NCBI GenBank assembly: GCA_016209155.1
Contig: JACQWU010000098.1
Coordinates: 1,875 to 15,354 of the forward strand
Reading direction: 5' to 3'
DNA length: 13,480 bases
Source: Candidatus Desantisiibacteriota bacterium
GTDB lineage: Bacteria; JACRDZ01
How positions within the stretch are numbered: position 1 is the stretch's first letter; each line of letters opens with the position of its first letter. A program made the translations under genes and the position numbers. Of the stretch, positions 8,613 through 13,480 are shown piece by piece. The notes beneath the pieces are model-generated. The model searched no databases. It saw nothing but the letters and a program-made list of their open reading frames with translations, and had not been told where the DNA came from.

Positions 8613-9540
8613 TGATACGTCTCCTGTCCTTTAAATATACACTTCCCTGAATTTTCTTTGCCATTTTTTTTATTTCTGTTGATACTTCGGCAACCTGTAA
8701 ATGGTGATGAAATTCACGGTTTTCATTTGTTACTACAGCAATAGAAACAGACATAAGAGGGAACTTCTGAATATGACCTTGTCTGTCAACAGCCGATACA
8801 TATTTTCGCTGCCGGTCGTTATCATTATATTTTAAAATAATCAAATCATCAAAAGCACGAATTATTTTATTACAAACCTCATCCACCTGTTCCGGAGGAA
8901 TAATAAATATGAAATCATCCCCTCCCAGATGCCCGACAAAACCGCGTAAAATATTAGAATCTTTAACTGCGCTTTCGATTATCCTGGCTGTCAATTTTAT
9001 CACACTGTCACCGCACACAAATCCATAGTTGTCATTAAACGCTTTAAAATTATCAACATCCAGATAACATACGGCAAATTTATTACCGCTTTGTACACAC
9101 TCTGAAATCTCCTCTTCAATAGCAACATTACCCGGCAGGCGCGTTAAAGGATTTGCATATAGATCCCTTCTTACTCTGCGCAGCAGAGCTTTTATCCTTG
9201 CATCCAGCTCCAGCGGATCAAAAGGTTTAACAATATAATCATCCGCTCCTATGCTTAAACCTTTAACTCTATTATTAATTTCACCTTTAGCGGTTACAAT
9301 GATTATAGGAATATGCGAAGTAAAATAATTATCTTTTAATTTCTCGCATATTTCAAATCCATTCATATCCGGCAGTAATAAATCCAGAATAATAAGATCC
9401 GGTTCCTCCTTAACCATATGTTCAATAGCTTCCGCAGCAGTCTTAGTTGGGGTGGTATGATATCCCAGCATTTCAAGTCCATTACACATAAAATCAAGAG
9501 TATATTCATCATCTTCAATAACTAAGATTTTCTTTTTCAT
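8587..9540 (-). CDS. Response regulator with receiver and degenerate-motif GGDEF domain
   Basis: This 317-residue cytoplasmic protein joins an N-terminal receiver (1-122: acidic Asp10-Asp11, phospho-acceptor Asp53 in LIILDLLLPDMNG, Thr83, Lys105 in VKPFDP) to a GGDEF domain (about 130-305: LTRLPGNVAIEEEI, CYLDVDNFKAFNDNYGFVCGD). The active-site loop reads GGDDF (206-210) with Asp where the catalytic Glu normally sits, and there is no clear RxxD site before it. It may therefore be a weak cyclase or a GTP/c-di-GMP-binding effector. No histidine kinase gene is in view. The start lies 13 bases after the enolase stop with AGGA upstream, and the 3' end overlaps the next gene, so it sits inside the enolase operon. 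Confidence 0.92.
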   Translation of the reverse strand: MKKKILVIEDDEYTLDFMCNGLEMLGYHTTPTKTAAEAIEHMVKEEPDLIILDLLLPDMNGFEICEKLKDNYFTSHIPIIIVTAKGEINNRVKGLSIGADDYIVKPFDPLELDARIKALLRRVRRDLYANPLTRLPGNVAIEEEISECVQSGNKFAVCYLDVDNFKAFNDNYGFVCGDSVIKLTARIIESAVKDSNILRGFVGHLGGDDFIFIIPPEQVDEVCNKIIRAFDDLIILKYNDNDRQRKYVSAVDRQGHIQKFPLMSVSIAVVTNENREFHHHLQVAEVSTEIKKMAKKIQGSVYLKDRRRINAKQIETY

Positions 9541-9553
9541 TCTTGATCCTGAA

Positions 9554-10967
<1,414 letters not shown>

Positions 10968-10971
<4 letters not shown>

Positions 10972-11534
10972 ATAACTTCAACTTTTAATCCGGGTAAAAT
11001 ACCGACTTCTATTTTATCTCCTTTAGAATACATTGCAGGCTTACCATATTCTTTATTTTTTCCGAGTTTAAAAACCATAATCGTTTTATCGGTTGGATGA
11101 ACTATCCAATATTCTTTTACACCGGTTTTTTCATAAAGAAAAAATTTTTCTTTCATATCTTTTGGACCTGTATATGGGGATATTATTTCTATAACTAAAT
11201 CAGGAGCGCCGATACAACCTTTATCATCAAGTTTTGTTTTATCACATATTACAACTATATCAGGCTGAACAACCGTATCAATTTCTTCTTCTTTTTCATT
11301 CTTTTTCGGCAGCCTGACATCAAATGGCGCTGCATAAACTTCACAAGGTTTGTCTTTTAAATATTTACGAATTAAATAAAATAATTCTCCTGAAATTTTT
11401 TGGTGAAATCTCGAAGGTGCCGGCGTCATATTATAAGCAACTCCGTCTATTAATTCCCACCTTTCATCATCCTGCCATGTAAGATAATCACCATAGTTAT
11501 ATTTTTGCTTTTCTTTTTTAATAGGATATGACAT
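10968..11534 (-). CDS. Uma2-family (DUF820) putative endonuclease
   Basis: This 188-residue protein has the Uma2 pattern, a PD-(D/E)XK nuclease-like fold found in many copies in cyanobacteria and candidate phyla. Key parts are WELIDGVAYNMTPAPSRFHQ (26-45), VVQPDIVVI with Asp92, GAPDLVIEIISP with Glu116, the following Lys-rich helix (PKDMKEKFFLYEKTGVKEYWIVHP, split here as 124-147) and LPGLKVEV at the end. The acidic residues and downstream Lys fit a metal-dependent nuclease core, but no cellular role is established for the family. AAAAGGAC precedes the ATG at a good distance. It stands alone, with its own promoter-like module (11628-11656) and a terminator at its stop codon, next to a vapBC pair. 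The TAG stop is part of a REP. Confidence 0.88.
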
Positions 11535-11556
11535 TATAATGTCCTTTTAATTATTA

Positions 11557-11626
11557 AGGTATTCAGGCTGAAGGCTGAAGGATATTAGGCATATCTAAAA
11601 TCCTTCTACCTTCAGTTTATACACCT
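11557..11626. repeat. CTGAAG-type inverted repeat, copy C
   Basis: Arms at 11557-11582 and 11601-11626 pair imperfectly (AGGT....CTGAAGG..GAAGGA) around a centre that contains a small perfect palindrome GATAT-TAGGC-ATATC. It belongs to the same family as 1671-1759 and 2723-2747. It lies between the promoter-like module and the ribosome binding site of the Uma2 gene, so it would form a hairpin in the 5' untranslated region. Confidence 0.75.
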
Positions 11627-11627
11627 A

Positions 11628-11656
11628 AATGTAATATTTAATGGTTTTTTTGTCAA
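11628..11656 (-). promoter_or_regulatory. Sigma70-like promoter for the Uma2 gene
   Basis: The minus strand has TTGACA (11651-11656), a 17-base spacer and TACATT (11628-11633), a perfect -35 with a four-of-six -10. The same boxes and spacing recur before vapBC. The predicted transcript would have a leader of nearly 90 bases containing the CTGAAG hairpin. Confidence 0.5.
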
Positions 11657-11702
11657 GGGAATTTAAAGAAAATTTGGATAGAAATCCTGTTGATATGATT
11701 AA
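11628..11702. repeat. Dispersed segment of about 75 bases, copy 1 (pair with 12641-12715)
   Basis: From AATGTAAT through TTGTCAAGGGAATTTA.AGAAAATTTGGATAG to ATCCTGTT this region matches 12641-12715 at most positions and in the same orientation. It carries the promoter-like boxes of the Uma2 gene. Confidence 0.7.
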
Positions 11703-11781
11703 TATTTAATCCAAAAAAATAAAAACAAAACCTTTTGATAGGATTAACAGGATTTGACAGGATTAGCCCAAAAAATATTAT

Positions 11782-11818
11782 GAAGAACCCTGCGGCAGAC
11801 AGACCGCAGGGTATCTTC
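11782..11818 (-). terminator. Hairpin, possible terminator downstream of vapBC
   Basis: CCCTGCGG (11788-11795) pairs perfectly with CCGCAGGG (11804-11811), and GAAGA with TCTTC extends the stem outside a small bulge. On the minus strand the hairpin is followed after several bases by ATTTTTT. The T run is displaced, so termination is only a possibility. Confidence 0.35.
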
Positions 11819-11852
11819 TGTCTCTGATAGGAATTCTTTATTATTTATTTTT

Positions 11853-11897
11853 GTGCCAATTCATCCCTGCCTTAGAAAGGCAGGGTATTAATGGCAC
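11853..11897. repeat. Long imperfect palindrome resembling a transposon-end hairpin
   Basis: GTGCCA pairs with TGGCAC at the ends and CCCTGCCTT with AAGGCAGGG inside, around a three-base loop, with unpaired A/T between. No T tract follows on either strand. The shape, ATTCATCCC...GGGTATTxxTGGC, is reminiscent of IS200/IS605-type end hairpins, but no transposase or tnpB remnant is present. Confidence 0.55.
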
Positions 11898-11963
11898 ATC
11901 CAGATAAAACAAAATTACCATTTTGGTTTAAATCCTGCTAATCCTGTCAAAAATTTTTCTTCC

Positions 11964-12380
11964 TCAACCTGTCTGTTTTTTTGCCGCATATACTTTTTTT
12001 AGATCTTCATCAAAAGTAAATAACTTCATGTTATTCATTTTAGCCTTAGCACATAATATACAATCTACTATATCAAGGTAGGAATGATTAATAAATATAG
12101 TAAACGCCTCAATAAGCTGATCTCTGTCATCATTAACAATTCCTTTGTAAAGCAATAAATCTTTTAATTTTTCCACTATTTCTTTTCTGGGGACTTTATA
12201 AAATTTTGCTAATACATATATACATTCAACAAAAACACTTTCAAGAATAATAATCTTTTCTTCACCAACTCTGACTTTTTCAAATAATTCATTTGCTTTT
12301 TCATAAAAGTGAGGCTCATCTTTTAATAGATATCTGAGGATAATATTTGTATCAGGTAGTTTTTTTTGTGACTCTATCAT
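11964..12380 (-). CDS. vapC: PIN-domain toxin of a VapBC-type system
   Basis: A 138-residue PIN-domain protein, the usual length for VapC ribonucleases, which cut specific RNAs (often tRNA or rRNA) and stop growth when not bound by their antitoxin. Acidic metal-binding residues are visible: Asp10 in LPDTNIILRYLL, Glu52 (or Glu47) in ESVFVECIYVLAKF, Asp106 in DIVDCILCAKA, and Asp124/Asp126 in TFDEDL. The gene overlaps the antitoxin gene by 29 bases, typical of a coupled toxin-antitoxin pair, and GGGGGGAAG inside the antitoxin gene serves as a possible binding site. The target RNA cannot be predicted. All expected acidic positions are filled, so it looks functional. Confidence 0.9.
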   Translation of the reverse strand: MIESQKKLPDTNIILRYLLKDEPHFYEKANELFEKVRVGEEKIIILESVFVECIYVLAKFYKVPRKEIVEKLKDLLLYKGIVNDDRDQLIEAFTIFINHSYLDIVDCILCAKAKMNNMKLFTFDEDLKKVYAAKKQTG

Positions 12381-12597
12381 GCACTACTTCCCCCCATACA
12401 TTATCTTTTATATTTTTTAATGATGCATATCCTTTCGAATATTTACTTAAAGAACCTCCGATACTATAAACAGGTTTTAATATTACCCTCCCATCATTTA
12501 TCTCAAATTCTATTACATTGGTTTTCAATATATCCCTTATTACTTTAGGAATAGTTGTCTGCCCTTTTGATGTAATTTTAACTGCTTTAATCGGCAT
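12352..12597 (-). CDS. vapB: AbrB/SpoVT-fold antitoxin of a VapBC-type system
   Basis: The protein starts MPIKAVKITSKGQTTIPKVIRDIL, the swapped-hairpin AbrB DNA-binding fold, followed by EFEINDGRVILKPV and a C-terminal tail (about 50-81) that should wrap the PIN toxin. It normally neutralises the toxin and represses the operon. I place the start at 12597 (81 aa). AAGGAG (12607-12612) lies nine bases before this ATG, but directly abuts the ATG three codons upstream at 12606, which would leave no spacing. The gene overlaps vapC by 29 bases. Inverted repeats upstream (12612-12649) are candidate operators. Confidence 0.88.
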   Translation of the reverse strand: MPIKAVKITSKGQTTIPKVIRDILKTNVIEFEINDGRVILKPVYSIGGSLSKYSKGYASLKNIKDNVWGEVVHDRVTKKTT

Positions 12598-12611
12598 ATC
12601 TATCATCTCCT

Positions 12612-12649
12612 TACATTTACTATCAATATTACTTTATTAGAATGTAATA
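12612..12649. promoter_or_regulatory. Interleaved inverted repeats, candidate VapB operator
   Basis: TACATT (12612-12617) faces AATGTA (12641-12646), and TATTAC (12627-12632) faces GTAATA (12644-12649). They cover the predicted -10 box and the start of the transcript, where an AbrB-fold autorepressor would act. In AT-rich DNA such arms can arise by chance. Confidence 0.35.
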
Positions 12650-12669
12650 CTTAAATGAGGTTTTGTCAA
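12641..12669 (-). promoter_or_regulatory. Sigma70-like promoter for vapBC
   Basis: TTGACA (12664-12669), a 17-base spacer and TACATT (12641-12646) on the minus strand. The boxes and spacing are identical to those before the Uma2 gene and lie in the same duplicated segment. The predicted start of transcription is about 30 bases before the antitoxin ribosome binding site. Confidence 0.55.
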
Positions 12670-12715
12670 GGGAATTTAGAGAAAATTTGGATAGGGATCC
12701 TGTTAATCTTGTCAA
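12641..12715. repeat. Dispersed segment of about 75 bases, copy 2 (pair with 11628-11702)
   Basis: A direct repeat of the segment upstream of the Uma2 gene, sharing TTTTGTCAAGGGAATTTA, AGAAAATTTGGATAG and ATCCTGTT with only scattered differences. It ends in ATCCTGTTAATCTTGTCAAA, a member of the GACAGGATTA motif family. Confidence 0.7.
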
Positions 12716-12720
12716 ATAAT

Positions 12721-12801
12721 GTAGGGGCAACCCTGGCGGTTGCCCTTCTTTTGATTTCGTATTGATTTAAATTTAAGGGTAGGCGCAAGACCTGCCCCTA
12801 C
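12721..12801. repeat. REP doublet (GTAGGGGC family), copy 2
   Basis: Two facing GTAG hairpins: GTAGGGGCAACC-CTGGC-GGTTGCCC at the left, and on the minus strand GTAGGGGCAGGT-CTTGC-GCCTACCC from 12801. The outer arms GTAGGGGCA/TGCCCCTAC match copy 1 at 10897-10971. It lies between the barrel gene terminator and vapBC. Confidence 0.8.
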
Positions 12802-12803
12802 AA

Positions 12804-12843
12804 ATAAAAAAACCCCCATCTAACTTTCGTTAAACAGGGGTTT
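12804..12843 (-). terminator. Intrinsic terminator of the outer-membrane barrel gene
   Basis: On the minus strand AAACCCC pairs with GGGGTTT and an inner stem TTTAAC/GTTAGA closes a GAAA tetraloop, followed by a run of seven T. It starts about 20 bases after the stop codon. Confidence 0.85.
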
Positions 12844-12862
12844 CAATTAATTAAAACTTAAA

Positions 12863-13243
12863 TTAGAACTCTGTTCCCAGTTGAATTCCGATTGCGCTTC
12901 TTCCAGGTTTTGCATCTTTGTAATCACTGTTTGGGAGGTCTGCTCTTAATTTTAAGTTAGCTCCTTTTGTGATTTCTGCAGCAGCTGTAATGGCAATATT
13001 GTTTGCTTTTCCATACATATTGTATGAAAGTCCAACATTTGCCATATCAATTTTATATCCAACTCCAACTATTATTTCATTAGTAATACCTTTAGTATCA
13101 GCAGCTGTTACCGGTGCGCCAAGTCCATCACTTTCCGGTTTGGTAAAACTTAACATTTGTGCATTAATGTTAGCACCGGCAATTGTATATCCAGCACCAA
13201 GCCCAAGTATGCTGTCTTTTGAATCGCCGCCGGCATCTGGCAA
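12863..13243 (-). pseudogene. Outer-membrane beta-barrel protein, C-terminal part after a frameshift
   Basis: This frame holds most of the barrel: alternating strands such as SILGLGAGYTIAGANINAQMLSF, EIIVGVGYKIDMANVGLSYNMYG and NIAITAAAEITKGANLKLRADL, ending IGIQLGTEF. A terminal Phe after a strand is the usual recognition signal for the BAM complex. It joins the upstream frame if one A is removed from ATAAGC (13253-13254), giving AQIAITLPDAGGDSKDS. A TTG opens the fragment at the listed position but there is no reason to think it is a natural start. I cannot assign a substrate; a small porin or a structural barrel is likely. Confidence 0.75.
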
Positions 13244-13480
13244 AGTTATTGCTTATTTGAGCAGTTACGTTTTCATTTACTTTTGCTTTTGCTATTAAAA
13301 GAGCATTAAAAGCATCTGGATTACTGAGATTAGTTTCAACATCAGTACTAGCTGGTTTGTATTTACCTACCATCTCCAAAAGAACATCTACTTTTCCGCT
13401 TAAAGCAACATCACCAGCCATAACAAATGTACAAATACTAAGTAAAAACATTCCGACTAAAGCTAATATACTAAATTTCT
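13170..13480 (-). pseudogene. Outer-membrane beta-barrel protein, N-terminal part, 5' end beyond window
   Basis: The frame is open to the window edge, reading KFSILALVGMFLLSICTFVMA before GDVALSGKVDVLLEMVGKY. This is a signal peptide with probable cleavage after VMA, so the real start codon lies just outside the window, upstream of the internal ATG at 13451. After KAKVNENVTAQI the frame runs into unrelated, Arg/Cys/Trp-rich residues (FARCRRRFKRQ) and a stop, while the neighbouring frame carries the rest of the barrel. Together the two parts make about 205 residues, small for a classical porin. A single-base sequencing error would also explain it. Confidence 0.75.

Larger units (their letters stand above)
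11740..11952. repeat. Repeat-only spacer bounded by inverted GACAGGATTA motifs
   Basis: The gene-free stretch between the Uma2 gene and vapC is built of repeats. AGGATTAACAGGATTTGACAGGATTA at 11740-11765 (two adjoining copies of the unit) faces AAATCCTGCTAATCCTGTCAAA at 11930-11951 in inverse orientation. Between them lie two separate hairpins (11782-11818 and 11853-11897). I find no open frame with coding character, and no tRNA or other RNA gene. Confidence 0.6.

Noticed and set aside
11535-11963. A tRNA or small RNA gene in the long vapC-Uma2 gap
   Set aside because: The hairpins do not form a cloverleaf and no anticodon or T-arm sequence is visible; the region is explained by repeats.

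Overview
The window is AT-rich DNA in which every gene I can support lies on the minus strand, so transcription runs from the high coordinates to the low ones. A beta-barrel outer-membrane protein with a C-terminal Phe, two signal-peptide or membrane-anchored proteins, an envelope-glycan epimerase/dehydratase relative and c-di-GMP enzymes point to a diderm bacterium. The AT-rich coding, many intergenic palindromic repeats and housekeeping genes grouped in an unfamiliar order suggest an uncultivated lineage. I cannot name the phylum from the sequence.

Layout in transcription order. (1) 13480-12804: a small outer-membrane beta-barrel gene, cut by the window edge at its 5' end, broken by a one-base frameshift and closed by a strong intrinsic terminator. 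(2) 12801-10897: an accessory patch with a vapBC-type toxin-antitoxin pair (AbrB-fold antitoxin, PIN toxin) and a Uma2-family putative nuclease. It is packed with repeats: two REP doublets, a duplicated segment that places the same promoter-like module upstream of both units, and several hairpins. (3) 10858-1: a long, tightly packed run of enolase, a receiver-GGDEF regulator, a FlaA1/CapD-like gene broken by an internal deletion, an anchored OB-fold-like protein, a secreted PQQ-type beta-propeller, a GAF-GGDEF diguanylate cyclase, a PII protein, RsmE, an alpha/beta hydrolase, a macrodomain protein and glycogen branching enzyme (truncated by the window start). Many junctions overlap or are separated by fewer than 15 bases, so much of this run is probably co-transcribed.

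Functional themes are central carbon and storage metabolism (eno, glgB), nitrogen/energy sensing (PII), c-di-GMP signalling (two GGDEF proteins) and the cell envelope (FlaA1-like enzyme, propeller, barrel). No single pathway unites the run.

The most distinctive content is repetitive DNA. Hairpins preceded by GTAG, the hallmark of REP sequences mobilised by RAYT transposases, occur in two families. In two unrelated genes the TAG of this GTAG is the actual stop codon, and in one of these the REP also forms an intrinsic terminator. A second family, built on CTGAAG arms, supplies a stop codon and a possible ribosome binding site at the rsmE-hydrolase junction. I found no complete novel defence or mobile system, no CRISPR array, and no rRNA or tRNA.
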